From Novosphingobium sp. CF614 (GTDB lineage Bacteria; Pseudomonadota; Alphaproteobacteria; Sphingomonadales; Sphingomonadaceae), in contig NZ_FOOR01000005.1 of assembly GCF_900113255.1 (NCBI RefSeq), forward strand, positions 186,001 to 250,000: 64,000 nucleotides of DNA. Reading direction: 5' to 3'. Position 1 is the stretch's first letter. Each line of letters begins with the position of its first letter. The notes under the pieces are model-generated. The model did not search any database. It was not told the DNA's origin and saw nothing but the letters and a program-made list of their open reading frames with translations. Below, in pieces: positions 54,226-63,999 of the stretch. Position numbers and translations under genes: made by a program.

Positions 54226-55809
54226 TCAACTTGTGCCATTGTCCGAAAGCCAAGTGGGCCAATGTTCCACTTTCATCAGTTCGACCGCTAGCAGGGTCAT
54301 ATCGCGCCACTCGTCCGGTAAAAGCATTTCCCGGGCTCCTGCCGCGTCCTTGAACAACAACGCGTCCAAATCGAGCGATCGGCCTGGCGCACCGACAACC
54401 TTCCCATCAAACAGGCGCCCAAACGCCGCGCCGATCTTGGACCCGGCAGCGAGCGTTTTGGAGTAGCGGTCGAGTCCCTTGGCACCCTTGCGCGGGGCGG
54501 GGATGGGATCAAGAAGCTGCACAATGTCAGTGGAGTTCAACGGGAGCTGGAGGGTAAGGATGTCGAATGCGGAGCCGAAGCCCTTTGCCTGAAAGGCGTC
54601 GTTCAGTACCGATATTGCCGGCAGTCTATCTGCGATCTCCGGAATTGTTTCCGCAACCTTGACCAATGCGTCGAGCTCATTGGTATGGAAGACGCTATCT
54701 AGCATCTTGAGCATTCGAAAGTCTTTCCCGTCGACCATCGTCGCACTCAGTTCACGCGCATCAATGCGCAGGCGATATTCGAACAGAAGCAGAAAAAGAA
54801 TTGCGAGCCTGACCGATCGGGCTCCGTCCACCTTGGATAGACCCTGCGCCGGGCGCCAAACTGATGCCCCTATCCACGGGAATGTGACATCATGAGGTGG
54901 CGCCTTTCCATGGCGGATTGCCGTATATGACTCGTGTGACAGCTGGCTGCAGCGCAAGTTCCAGAACAGGCTCGCGAGTTGGCGCGCCCTTTGGAATATG
55001 GGATCACTGCGCTGCTCGCTGTCAACAAGATCTCGTACAGCACGAACGGGCACCTGGGGCCTACCGGCGATCCTCCTCTTCTGGTCGAAGAACAGTGCGC
55101 CGAGCTTGAAATAGCGTAGTCCATCGACGGTGTTCAGCTTTATTTGGGTGTTTGCATCGATCCATTCGCCGGCCTGTGCCAGGATTGAGTTAAGCGTTTC
55201 TCTCTCACCTGCGGGTATGGCAACCGTGCCATCAACCATGCCACGCGCGAGCGCCTCCCTGAAGCTTGGAGCAACATGCTTGGCGAGAAGACTGGACAGA
55301 CTGTGCTTTGACTTACTGGTTACATTCGGGTCGGTGATGAACAGATAGTCCGCTTGGACACTTGAACAGAGCGCCCAGAATTCGGCGGCCTCGCCAGTAT
55401 AGGCTGACCATGGGATGATAGCCTGGACATGGCTTGGCCATTTGTTTGCTGCGAGAACGCCCGCTGTTAAGCCGGCCGCCTTATGATGCATGCCATTCAC
55501 GGCATGTCTCGGATCGCTGCAGCGTTCCTTGTTGCCACACAGCTTGTAGTCCAGAATAGAGACATCGAACGGACCACCTCGTCCGGACTCTTCACAAGTG
55601 GACTGCCGGTTCAGCGTCAGCGCTCGCATGTCGTCGAGATCGGAGATGACCGTGATTGCCATCCACGATGAGTAGGATTTACTCTCCTCGAGCATCGGCT
55701 CCAGTTCATTCGGCGGCAGCGTGATGGCGCCGTCGTCGAGATCATCGAACAGGAGGACGTCCAGCCGTCCGTCATTCGCGAACGGAGGTGTGAGGAGTTG
55801 GATGCTCAT
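54226..55809 (-). CDS. Large receiver-like protein of unknown function (pair partner 2)
   Basis: 527 residues. The N-terminal ~120 residues resemble a response-regulator receiver: DVLLFDDLDDG (acidic pocket), then FDVSILDYKLCGN where the Asp of ILDYKL would be the phosphorylation site. The remaining 400 residues are mostly helical, with no DNA-binding domain or known effector motif that I recognise. The gene starts inside the 3' end of the kinase-like gene (ATGA), so the two products should be made together. GC and codon use are somewhat lower than in the trb operon, which fits horizontal origin. Confidence 0.65.
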   Translation of the reverse strand: MSIQLLTPPFANDGRLDVLLFDDLDDGAITLPPNELEPMLEESKSYSSWMAITVISDLDDMRALTLNRQSTCEESGRGGPFDVSILDYKLCGNKERCSDPRHAVNGMHHKAAGLTAGVLAANKWPSHVQAIIPWSAYTGEAAEFWALCSSVQADYLFITDPNVTSKSKHSLSSLLAKHVAPSFREALARGMVDGTVAIPAGERETLNSILAQAGEWIDANTQIKLNTVDGLRYFKLGALFFDQKRRIAGRPQVPVRAVRDLVDSEQRSDPIFQRARQLASLFWNLRCSQLSHESYTAIRHGKAPPHDVTFPWIGASVWRPAQGLSKVDGARSVRLAILFLLLFEYRLRIDARELSATMVDGKDFRMLKMLDSVFHTNELDALVKVAETIPEIADRLPAISVLNDAFQAKGFGSAFDILTLQLPLNSTDIVQLLDPIPAPRKGAKGLDRYSKTLAAGSKIGAAFGRLFDGKVVGAPGRSLDLDALLFKDAAGAREMLLPDEWRDMTLLAVELMKVEHWPTWLSDNGTS

Positions 55810-57470
55810 CGGCCGGGTCCTTTCATGAGGGGACGCGATTGCATGATCTTTCGGCTCTCATCAGGGTTCGCGGCCTCGGATCGGGTAAAGATCTCTCCCA
55901 AAACGAGGGACGCAATATACTCGCCCTGCTCAGTGCGAACATCCAGATCCAGCCCCGGAATGTGCTCCAGCAACATAGAGGTTCGCAACAGAAAGCCTGT
56001 CTTTGCCGGCGCTGATTGCGCTTCAGACATAGCGTTGGCAATCTGTATGACCACGGCGTCGCCCTTTTCAAACACGGACAATGCAATCTTCGGTTCAGAT
56101 ACGGCCGAAGCGCTGTGCTCGAGCGCGTTCCTGAACAGCTCCATTATAATGGCTGTCAAAAGGTCAGAGCTGACGTAGCCTGACGGCAATATCCAACCCG
56201 GCTCGGCACGATCGGCCTCACCCGCGACTAGCTTGCCTGACCTCCGGACAGACGCAAGAGCAAGCTCCCACGACCGGGCGATGAGGCCCCGCAGATCGGT
56301 ATCGTCACTCTCCAAGAACTTTTCGCGCAAGACGCCTTGATCCGCGTGGATCTCCGCGAAACGGGTGAGACTGGAAGCGAGGGCTTCAGCAGTGAGCATC
56401 GACTGGAGGTAGCCGACCAGGCGCTGCTTCTGTGTCATCACGATGTCAGGGTCGCCATTGAACTCGACGATGAGATCGTCGACCGAAAGGACCTGCTGGT
56501 CAGCCTCGCCGTGGAAGAGGAAGCGGATCACATGAGAAGTACCGATCGCCGCGATCGCGCTGACCGTCCCATGAAGCATCGCTGCTGCGAATTCCCGCTG
56601 CCGTGTGACAGCTTCGAACGCCGTCTGTGATTCAGCGGCGGACGCTTCCGAAAGCACCCAGCGGGCGTTGGCGAGGAACGCACCTAGTCGCGGGTCGAGG
56701 GAATCGACATTATCGCGAAGCAGGAAGAAAACGCAGCCACCGGGAGTGGCACCGGAGTCGTCGAGCGACACTTCATCAGGTAGGCTGAAATTTGGCCGCA
56801 TGAACGGCAGAAGGACGAGCGAAGAACTGCGCAGCTCGGACCAACTCTCAGGTTGACGTATCTCGCCCAGAATTTTTGCTACGTCGCCGAGTTGCGACGC
56901 TACGTCGCGGTCCGGCGCCTGAAGGTCTGGCTCGCTTAGCGGATAGCCACTCGCCTGGAGCATCCCTTCGTATCTAGAGGTGGATTTGCCGTGCGGATCA
57001 CGGCCGATCGACGCATAGAAATAGCCTGTCGTGCTTTCATAGAGCTGCGGGTGGATCACGATCGGAAAACGGAATCGGATTCGGCGCGGCGTGTCGGCGC
57101 CCAGAGCGCGTTCGATGCACTGTTGATAGGTGCGCTGTAACGCTTCAGCATGCGCCGAAAACATTGTCACGTAGCTGCTGAAAAAAGACGGAGCGGTTAG
57201 CGGTTGCCGCCGGCGATCGGAAATGACGGCCATTTCGACCCCAAGCAGCGAGAAGCCATGAGCATCGGCCAGCGATTGAAAAAGGCTCGCCCACCTGTCT
57301 GCTTCCTTGCGAACCTCGAGCTTGAGGTCGTCAGCCGCAAGCACCTGGCCGGCTGGAATCGCAGTGCAAAGCGGCTCCAGCTTGGGAATCTCGCCCATAG
57401 TCTTCAGCCAGCCGAGCCAATTGCCCACTTCGACGCGCTGCGCTGCTTCCGCCTGCCCGGTCTGAGCCAA
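55806..57470 (-). CDS. GHKL-type histidine-kinase-like protein (pair partner 1)
   Basis: 554 residues, soluble. The C-terminal third looks like a histidine kinase: AAAMLHGTVSAIAAIGTSHVI has a His in an H-box-like helix (near residue 300), LTAIIMELFRNALEHSAS is a good N-box (near residue 460), and KTGFLLRTSMLL may be a degenerate G region. The N-terminal ~250 residues are of unknown type. No membrane segment is seen, so the signal would be cytoplasmic. The start is weak: TTG 57470 is the first possible codon after an upstream stop; ATG at about residue 25 is the alternative. Confidence 0.65.
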   Translation of the reverse strand: MAQTGQAEAAQRVEVGNWLGWLKTMGEIPKLEPLCTAIPAGQVLAADDLKLEVRKEADRWASLFQSLADAHGFSLLGVEMAVISDRRRQPLTAPSFFSSYVTMFSAHAEALQRTYQQCIERALGADTPRRIRFRFPIVIHPQLYESTTGYFYASIGRDPHGKSTSRYEGMLQASGYPLSEPDLQAPDRDVASQLGDVAKILGEIRQPESWSELRSSSLVLLPFMRPNFSLPDEVSLDDSGATPGGCVFFLLRDNVDSLDPRLGAFLANARWVLSEASAAESQTAFEAVTRQREFAAAMLHGTVSAIAAIGTSHVIRFLFHGEADQQVLSVDDLIVEFNGDPDIVMTQKQRLVGYLQSMLTAEALASSLTRFAEIHADQGVLREKFLESDDTDLRGLIARSWELALASVRRSGKLVAGEADRAEPGWILPSGYVSSDLLTAIIMELFRNALEHSASAVSEPKIALSVFEKGDAVVIQIANAMSEAQSAPAKTGFLLRTSMLLEHIPGLDLDVRTEQGEYIASLVLGEIFTRSEAANPDESRKIMQSRPLMKGPGR

Positions 57471-57506
57471 TGTTGATCACCATGTCCACGAACGCCGACG
57501 CCAAAC

Positions 57507-58274
57507 TCAGCGATGATGATCAGTGTCAACGATGTGCGCAAGGACTCGCGTTCGGGCTTGCATGAACTCTTCCGCGAGACGGTCTCTGGGATGAGGAAGC
57601 GCGATCAAGACCTGCTCGCGAACCTGGGCCGGAACGCCGCCAAGGATGATGACGCGATCCGCAAGATATACGGCCTCATCGATGTCGTGCGTAACCAGCA
57701 ACACGCTGAATCCTAGTCGTTCTCGCAGCGCAACCAGTTCATCCTGCAGCGCAAGGCGGTTCTGGAGATCCAACGCTCCGAAAGGCTCATCGAGCATCAG
57801 AAGGTCGGGAGAACCGACGAGCGCCCGGGCCAGAGCGGCTCTTTTTTCCATGCCACCGGACAGCTCGCGCGGCCACGCGTGCTGGGCCGCGGCCAACCCC
57901 ACGAGGTTCAGAACCTCATCGACACGGGCCGGTCCCTCTTTGCGCATCGACTTCGGGAGTCCGAATTCGACATTCTGGCGCACGGTACGCCAAGCCAGCA
58001 AGCGAGCGTCCTGAAAGACAAGACCACGACGAGCGGAGGGACCGCAGACCACCTCATCGCGGCTCAGAATCTGACCTTCGAAGTCCTCGTCAAGTCCAGC
58101 GATCATCCGCAAAAGAGTCGTTTTGCCTGATCCGCTCGGTCCAAGTATCGCGACAATTTCTCGTTCTGCGACCTCCAGGTCAATATTACCGAGGATTTGG
58201 CGACCATTACCCCGTCCGAAGGTCTTGTTCCGCAGATGGACCGCGAGGAGGGGACTTCCGAGCCTTGCGCACAT
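57507..58274 (-). CDS. ABC transporter ATP-binding protein, SsuB/TauB type
   Basis: 255 residues with Walker [20 protein letters not shown]-loop VFQDARLLAWRTVRQNVEFG, signature LSGGMEKRAALARALVGSP, Walker B LLMLDEPFGALD and H-loop LLVTHDIDEAVYLAD. These are typical of the nitrate/sulfonate/taurine importer family. The ATG at 58274 lies directly behind the permease stop; an upstream in-frame start at 58325 would overlap the permease. Confidence 0.93.
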   Translation of the reverse strand: MCARLGSPLLAVHLRNKTFGRGNGRQILGNIDLEVAEREIVAILGPSGSGKTTLLRMIAGLDEDFEGQILSRDEVVCGPSARRGLVFQDARLLAWRTVRQNVEFGLPKSMRKEGPARVDEVLNLVGLAAAQHAWPRELSGGMEKRAALARALVGSPDLLMLDEPFGALDLQNRLALQDELVALRERLGFSVLLVTHDIDEAVYLADRVIILGGVPAQVREQVLIALPHPRDRLAEEFMQARTRVLAHIVDTDHHR

Positions 58275-58275
58275 C

Positions 58276-59097
58276 TTAATTTCCGTCGTAGCTACTCTGC
58301 CAGCGCAAGACGTGGCGCTGCGCATATAGCATCAGCCGGTCGCTCACGGCTCCAAGAAAGCCGATGCAGACCATTCCGGCAATCATGTCGTCGGGTCGCG
58401 AAAAATTTCGAGCGTCGTAAATGAACCATCCGAGCCCCCGATTTGCGGCGATCAGCTCTGCCGCGATAAGGAGAATCCATGACAGGCCAAGCCCGAGGCG
58501 CAGCCCCGTCATGATGGCGGGCATGGCTGCTGGCAGAAGAACGAACCACAGGGTCTCCGAACGGCTCTTTTCGCAGACCCTCGCGACCTCGACGAACCGC
58601 AAATCCACATGCCTGATTCCCGAGACGGTGTTGGTCGTCACAACGAAGAGAACGCCCAAGGCGATCAACCAGATTTTGGATGCTTCCTGGATCCCGAAGA
58701 GAATGATCAGCAGGGGTATCCAGGCCGTCGGGGGAATGGGTGCCAGCACGCTGATCGTCGGCTCTATCGACCGCTGGGCACCGCGGCTGACACCGATCCA
58801 CGACCCTAGCGCGAGACCGCCTGCAGCACCGATGCCGAAGCCGGCAATCAGGCGGCGAAGGCTGGCGAAGATATGTTCGGTGAGCGTTCCGTCGACCGCC
58901 AGGCGCACAAGGTCGGTTGCTACCGCCAAGGGAGTGGCAATCAGGGTCGAAGGTACCCACTCGAGAACAACCGCGGCGTGCCACAGCGCAAGCAGCGCCA
59001 TCGGCAATATCAAGGGGACGAGTGCCTCGAAAGATCGGTCGCGCGAGCGATACACGCGACCAGCGCGACGTTCAATGCGGGCGACCGTGAGGCTCAT
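58276..59097 (-). CDS. ABC transporter permease, SsuC/TauC type
   Basis: 273 residues with about six membrane segments. The EAA-like loop EVARVCEKSRSETLWFVLLPAAMP (outlined) is typical of SsuC permeases, and AAELIAANRGLGWFIYDARNF closes it. The substrate-binding gene ends 4 bp inside this gene. Substrate not readable; sulfonate, taurine, nitrate and thiamine-precursor importers look alike here. Confidence 0.93.
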   Translation of the reverse strand: MSLTVARIERRAGRVYRSRDRSFEALVPLILPMALLALWHAAVVLEWVPSTLIATPLAVATDLVRLAVDGTLTEHIFASLRRLIAGFGIGAAGGLALGSWIGVSRGAQRSIEPTISVLAPIPPTAWIPLLIILFGIQEASKIWLIALGVLFVVTTNTVSGIRHVDLRFVEVARVCEKSRSETLWFVLLPAAMPAIMTGLRLGLGLSWILLIAAELIAANRGLGWFIYDARNFSRPDDMIAGMVCIGFLGAVSDRLMLYAQRHVLRWQSSYDGN

Positions 59098-60044
59098 GGT
59101 CGGATCAGATCTTTCGCGACGTCGACTCGGGTGCGGACAAGCCCCTTTTCAAAAAGAAAATCGGCTTTGCGTTGGATATCCGCGCGCACGTCGGGCGTCA
59201 GGCTGACGTCGAAGCGATGCTTCGGCCACGCCATCTGCACGACCTTGGGATCGAGATTCGCCTGCTTTGCGACAATAGCAATGGCCTCTGCAGGATGGTC
59301 GTGGACCCAACGCTTGGCTCTTTCCAATACGTCGGAAATCGCCTTCGCCATCTCGGGATGTTGATCCTTGAAGCTGCCTCGCATGGCCATGATGGACTGG
59401 ATCATCGCTTGTCCGCCTTGCAGCGTCCGTCCGCGACCGGCGACGATCTCCTGCTCGACCCATGGTGGCCATACGGCCCAGGCATCAACCCGACCACTTT
59501 CGAACGCCGCTTTGCCCTCGGGAGGCGGCATGTCGACCATCGTGAATTGCTTGTCGGTAACTCCGACGGCTGCGGCATCGACCAGCACGCCATATTGCGA
59601 GCTCGTGCCTGCCAATACAGCGATGGTCTTTCCCTTCAGGCCGCCGATGCTCTGAATAGGCGAATTGGCAGGAACAAGGATGTCGACCGGCAGAGTACAG
59701 CCCAGATTTGTGACCCTGACATCAATGCCTGCGGCCTTGCCGATGATGACCGGCGGTTCGGCTTCGAAAATCACGTCGAGCCGTTTGGTCGCAAGCGCTT
59801 CGTTGATCGCGGGCAGCGTCTCGAATTGCGTGAAGGAGGCCTTGGCATGATGCGGCGCAAGCGCTTCGTCGAACCAGCCTTTCTCCTTGGCGACCAGATA
59901 AGGCGTGTAATCGATCGCGATCGAGAATGTGCCCAGGTTGACGGTCGTGGTCTGCGGCGTTGCCGTTTCGTAACCAACGACCCCCGCTATGAGAAGAAGC
60001 AGGGCCGCGACCGCTCCTCCCAAAACTCCTCGTCTGCGAATCAT
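59094..60044 (-). CDS. ABC transporter substrate-binding protein, SsuA/NMT1 type
   Basis: 316 residues. A signal sequence or membrane anchor (VLGGAVAALLLLIAGVVGY) is followed by a periplasmic-binding fold of the SsuA/TauA type: FSIAIDYTPYLVAKEKGWFDEAL, IFEAEPPVIIGKAAGIDV, SIGGLKGKTIAVLAGTSSQYG and WAVWPPWVEQEI. It carries a sulfonate-like compound to the permease. GGAGAG of the ribosome site lies 6-10 bp upstream of the ATG. First gene of the transporter operon. Confidence 0.93.
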   Translation of the reverse strand: MIRRRGVLGGAVAALLLLIAGVVGYETATPQTTTVNLGTFSIAIDYTPYLVAKEKGWFDEALAPHHAKASFTQFETLPAINEALATKRLDVIFEAEPPVIIGKAAGIDVRVTNLGCTLPVDILVPANSPIQSIGGLKGKTIAVLAGTSSQYGVLVDAAAVGVTDKQFTMVDMPPPEGKAAFESGRVDAWAVWPPWVEQEIVAGRGRTLQGGQAMIQSIMAMRGSFKDQHPEMAKAISDVLERAKRWVHDHPAEAIAIVAKQANLDPKVVQMAWPKHRFDVSLTPDVRADIQRKADFLFEKGLVRTRVDVAKDLIRP

Positions 60045-60141
60045 AGATCTCTCCGCCGAACCGATGCCAAATCACCGTGAATCGCTGATAGCCGATTCGA
60101 ATCATCGGGAGCTGACAAAGCCTGACAGCAATTACCGGTGA

Positions 60142-60885
60142 CTACCGGAATGCAGTGAATTCGACGATTCTGAGCTCCGTCACCGCGGCGCCTCGCCACT
60201 GCAAGGGCGTCTGCTTGCGCTGCAATATGCGCGTCTCCATCCCGACCTCTGCTGCGAGCGCTTCGATTCTGCTCACTTCAGCAAAAGTGCTGGTTCCCAG
60301 GATAAGCCGCCCTTCTGGCGCAAGATACTGGCGGCTTTCTTGGATGAATTGCCGCAAGCCGCGATACTCATAATCGAATCCGCAGAGCGATAGATTATCT
60401 TCCTCGGGGTTGGTACCCATGTTGAACGGATGATTCCAGAAGATGAAATCGAACGTCCGGGGCTCGGGAAGGGCACCGTACACGTCTCCGCCAAACACAG
60501 GGATGTCCACGGCATGCTCGGCGAAATTGATGCGGGCGTTTTCAATCGCAGCGGGATTGATATCTGTCGCCGTTACGTTGGCGCCACCTCGTGCTGCCGC
60601 AAGTGCGACGATGCCGGTGCCCGTACCAATGTCCAGCAGCGAACGGCTCTGAACAATCCTAGCGACCTCGATCGCAAACCACTCGCTATCGGTGAAATAC
60701 GCTGGCGAAAACACATCCGGTTGAACCGAGATATCAAGACCGGCGGACGAGCAGCGATACCCTTCTCGATGGGTCGCCATGAGAGCGATCAGTCTGCGAA
60801 CCTCAGACTGCCAGCGAGCCCTGACGAGGGTCGGAACCTCCTGTCCCGGATCGCCGAAACCTTCGTTCTGTGCCGCTTCACCCAT
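60142..60885 (-). CDS. Class I SAM-dependent methyltransferase
   Basis: 247 residues from ATG 60885. Motif I LLDIGTGTGIVALAAARGG, acidic motif VTATDINPAAIENARINF and the post-motif FWNHPFNMG (an N-x-P-F variant of NPPY) place it with the HemK/RlmG-like group, which methylates amide or base nitrogen. The segment SVQPDVFSPAYFTDSEWFA precedes motif I. A longer in-frame start lies at 60942. Target unknown; its place next to ileS may hint at a translation-related target. Confidence 0.82.
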   Translation of the reverse strand: MGEAAQNEGFGDPGQEVPTLVRARWQSEVRRLIALMATHREGYRCSSAGLDISVQPDVFSPAYFTDSEWFAIEVARIVQSRSLLDIGTGTGIVALAAARGGANVTATDINPAAIENARINFAEHAVDIPVFGGDVYGALPEPRTFDFIFWNHPFNMGTNPEEDNLSLCGFDYEYRGLRQFIQESRQYLAPEGRLILGTSTFAEVSRIEALAAEVGMETRILQRKQTPLQWRGAAVTELRIVEFTAFR

Positions 60886-61122
60886 CACATTCCGTTCACT
60901 ACTGCGGATTCGTCCACCCGGCCAATGGTTTTTGAAAGCCACTGGCTAGCTGACAGTGCCAGCCATGAATCGCATTACCGGGAATACGTCACCGAAAAGC
61001 TAGGACCGTCGAACTCTCCGATGCAAGCGCGGTGAGCGCCAAATATTCGATCGCAGGCGCCCGAAGAATTCGCCGGACAGAGCACAGGCTTAGGCTTCCG
61101 GCCCCTGCGTCGAGGCAGGCAT

Positions 61123-63999
61123 TCATCCGGTGTTGCCGCTCCTGATCAATGCTAGCTCGCATTTGACGAGTGAGAATCGCAAGCTGCGCTCGGCAAATTG
61201 CGCGCTGCTGAGGAAACCATCTTCCTCAAACTCACCAATGGATTGCGCCAAAGTCTCGCGCGCGACCATCGCCTCATGCCGCCCCAGCAAGGATCGAATA
61301 CCGACCGGGTCTTTCAGTCCCAGCTGCACTCGGTCCGAAACATGGAAACCTGCGGTCTTGCGTGCTGCCTGAATCGAACGCACGAGGTCTCGCGCCCATC
61401 CTTCTTGCTCTTGGTCCTCGTCAATCGACGTGTCCAGCAAGCATGTGCCGTGCATCCCGAATGGCTGGGCCGGTCGATCCGGCGTCGCGATCAGGCGCAC
61501 AGAAAATTCGGCGCCAGAAAGCGCCTCGCCAGCAACGGTGGCGGTGCCATCCTCGTTCAACCTGAAGCGGCCAGCTGCCGCCTCGGAGACGATAACTTTC
61601 ATCCTCGAGCCAACACGTCGTCCAATCTGCGGATGCACACGCAACTCCACTTCGCCGAGCCCCTGCAGGTCAGGATAAAGCTGGACCGCTCGCACATTGA
61701 CTTCGCTGGATATCAGATCGACGAACGGCGCCAGCGCGTCGCAATTCGGATGGATGATCGTCAGGACCTTGAGCGGCAATCGCACGCGCAGACGAGAGCG
61801 CTCGCGTAGGCTGAGAGCAGCCGAGCAGGCTTCCCGCGCCAGGTCCATTGCCTCAACCAGATCGTTTTCCTGAGGGAAGTCCGGCAAGGATGACCAGAGC
61901 GTAAGGTGGACGGAACGCTCGCCTGTCAGGCTCTTGTATAGCTTTTCCGTGACAAGCGGCAGCAGCGGTGCGGCGATACGACAGGTTTGTACCAGGACGG
62001 AAAACAACGTGTCTAGCGCCGCCTCTTTCGCCGCTTGACCTGCCGAGTTCCAGAATCTTGGCCGGGAGCGCCGGATATACCAGTTCGTCAATATCTCGCA
62101 GAACGCCGTCAGCTCGCGGCAGGCGAGCGGGATATTGAAGCTCGACAGGGCGCAGTCGACCTTTGCAGCAAGCTGTCCACACTTCGCCAGGATATATTGG
62201 TCGAGGGGATCGCCAGCCTTCGCAACCAGCATCGGCGACCGGCCTTCTAGGTTGGCATAGGTTACGAAAAACCCATAGGCATTCACCAGAGGCGCGATGG
62301 TGTCCCGCTGAGCTGCGGCAATGTCTTTTGCGTCCGACGGTACGAGGAGATCACCGCCGCTGATCACTGTCGAGGACATGAGGAACCAGCGCATCACGTC
62401 CGAGCCGTAGGCGTCGAAGACGTCCATGGGGTCCGGATAGTTTTTGAGCCGCTTGGAAAGCTTTCGCCGCTGTTGGTCCAGGACGACACCGTGGCAGACC
62501 GCATTTTTAAATGGGGGCTGGTCGAAGAGCAGCACGCCCAGCACCATCAGGGTATAAAACCAGCCGCGCGTCTGGGCCACATATTCGACAATGAAGTCTG
62601 CCGGAAAGTGCTGCTCGAACCACATCTTATTCTCGAAAGGATAGTGCACGCTTGCAAATGGCATGGAGCCCGAGTCGAACCAGACATCGAACACGTCCTC
62701 TACGCGCCGCATCTGCGCGCGGCCGGTCGGATCATCCGGATTCGGGCGGACGAGGCTATCGATGAAGGGGCGATGGAGGTCGATCACTTTCACGCCGAAG
62801 TCCGCCTCAAGCTCAGCGAGCGAGCCATAAACGTCCGTCCGCGGGTAGTTGGGGTCGTCGCTGATCCAGACCGGCATCGGGGTCCCCCAGAAGCGCGACC
62901 GCGAGATATTCCAGTCCTGAGCCCCCGACAGCCATTTGCCGAAGATGCCATGCTTCACGTGCGAAGGAGCCCATGTGATCTGCTCGTTGTGAGCGACGAG
63001 CTTGTCGCGGAAGTCAGAGACCCGAATATACCAGCTGTCTACGGCGCGGTAGATGAGCGGTTGATCCGTTCGCCAGCAATGCGGGTAACTGTGGACATGA
63101 GTTTCGTTGCGAAAGAGACGGCCCTCATCTTTTAAGTGTCGGATGATCAGCGGGTTGGCATCGAAGACGAGCATGCCCTCATAATCGCGGATCTCGCCCG
63201 TATAGCGGCCGGCCGCGTCAACGGGCACTACCACCTCGATCTCCGCAGCACGGCAGGCACTGAAATCATCCTCGCCGAAGCCAGGCGAAATGTGCACGAT
63301 GCCGGTGCCGTCACCATCGGTCACGAAGTCGGCGACCAGCACCTGAAAAGCATTCCGATGGCCTGAGAAATAGTCGAACGGCGGCCGGTAGCGGAGGCCC
63401 GCAAGGGCGCTGCCCGCATATTCGGCGATAATGTGGGCGCCCTCGAGTTGTTGTGCGTATCGAGCCTCTGCCGACCGGGATAGGAGATAGCGCGCCTCGC
63501 CCTTTTGCACCAGAATATAGGCAATCTCGCGTCCGACCGCGACAGCCAGGTTGCAGGGCACCGTCCAGGGTGTCGTGGTCCAGATCAGCAGCTGCGCATT
63601 CGATAATTCGCCCTGACCCTCACAAAGATCGAAGCCGACCGTCAGCGCCGGATCCGCTCGGTCCCGATAGGAATTGTCGAGTCGCGTCTCGAAGTTGGAC
63701 AATGGCGATTCAACCGCCCAAGAATAGGGCACGACGCGATAGTCGCGATAGACGGTTCCCTTGTCCCAAAGCTTCTTGAAGGCCCACATCGTGCTCTCCA
63801 TGAAGGTGAGGTCGAGCGTTTTATAATCGTTGTCGAAATCTACCCATCGAGCTTGGCGGGTGACATATTCGCGCCACTGCGCCGCGTATTTCATGACCCC
63901 GGCACGCGCCGCCGCATTGAAGCGATCGACCCCGAACGCGAGAATTGCCTTACGCCCGGAAATGCCCAGATCCTGCTCGGCGGCCAGTTCCGCCGGGAG
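61123..63999 (-). CDS. ileS: Isoleucyl-tRNA synthetase, type 2 (KMSKR class), N-terminus outside window
   Basis: 958 residues are visible; the frame is open to the window edge. WRTDQPLIYRAVDSWYIRV, AQDWNISRSRFWGTPMPVW and the catalytic loop KLSKRLKNYPDPMDVFDAYG (KMSKR variant) are typical of the eukaryote-like IleRS-2 type; ordinary bacterial IleRS-1 has KMSKSLGN and a C-terminal zinc site, neither of which is seen. The HIGH motif lies outside. Upstream of the ATG at 63894 the frame still reads IleRS sequence (LGISGRKAILAFGVDRFNAA), so that ATG is internal. IleRS-2 enzymes tolerate mupirocin-like inhibitors. Confidence 0.93.
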   Translation of the reverse strand, partial: LPAELAAEQDLGISGRKAILAFGVDRFNAAARAGVMKYAAQWREYVTRQARWVDFDNDYKTLDLTFMESTMWAFKKLWDKGTVYRDYRVVPYSWAVESPLSNFETRLDNSYRDRADPALTVGFDLCEGQGELSNAQLLIWTTTPWTVPCNLAVAVGREIAYILVQKGEARYLLSRSAEARYAQQLEGAHIIAEYAGSALAGLRYRPPFDYFSGHRNAFQVLVADFVTDGDGTGIVHISPGFGEDDFSACRAAEIEVVVPVDAAGRYTGEIRDYEGMLVFDANPLIIRHLKDEGRLFRNETHVHSYPHCWRTDQPLIYRAVDSWYIRVSDFRDKLVAHNEQITWAPSHVKHGIFGKWLSGAQDWNISRSRFWGTPMPVWISDDPNYPRTDVYGSLAELEADFGVKVIDLHRPFIDSLVRPNPDDPTGRAQMRRVEDVFDVWFDSGSMPFASVHYPFENKMWFEQHFPADFIVEYVAQTRGWFYTLMVLGVLLFDQPPFKNAVCHGVVLDQQRRKLSKRLKNYPDPMDVFDAYGSDVMRWFLMSSTVISGGDLLVPSDAKDIAAAQRDTIAPLVNAYGFFVTYANLEGRSPMLVAKAGDPLDQYILAKCGQLAAKVDCALSSFNIPLACRELTAFCEILTNWYIRRSRPRFWNSAGQAAKEAALDTLFSVLVQTCRIAAPLLPLVTEKLYKSLTGERSVHLTLWSSLPDFPQENDLVEAMDLAREACSAALSLRERSRLRVRLPLKVLTIIHPNCDALAPFVDLISSEVNVRAVQLYPDLQGLGEVELRVHPQIGRRVGSRMKVIVSEAAAGRFRLNEDGTATVAGEALSGAEFSVRLIATPDRPAQPFGMHGTCLLDTSIDEDQEQEGWARDLVRSIQAARKTAGFHVSDRVQLGLKDPVGIRSLLGRHEAMVARETLAQSIGEFEEDGFLSSAQFAERSLRFSLVKCELALIRSGNTG

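Noticed and set aside
54226..57470. Calling the kinase-like/receiver-like pair a known Detocs system
   Set aside because: Detocs has three genes and a nucleosidase-type or other known effector; neither a third gene nor that effector is visible here.
60040..60058. Match to the tRNA-Ser 3' end (CTCTCCGCC) as possible right attachment site
   Set aside because: Only nine bases match and they form the ribosome-binding site (GGCGGAGAG on the minus strand) of the substrate-binding protein gene.
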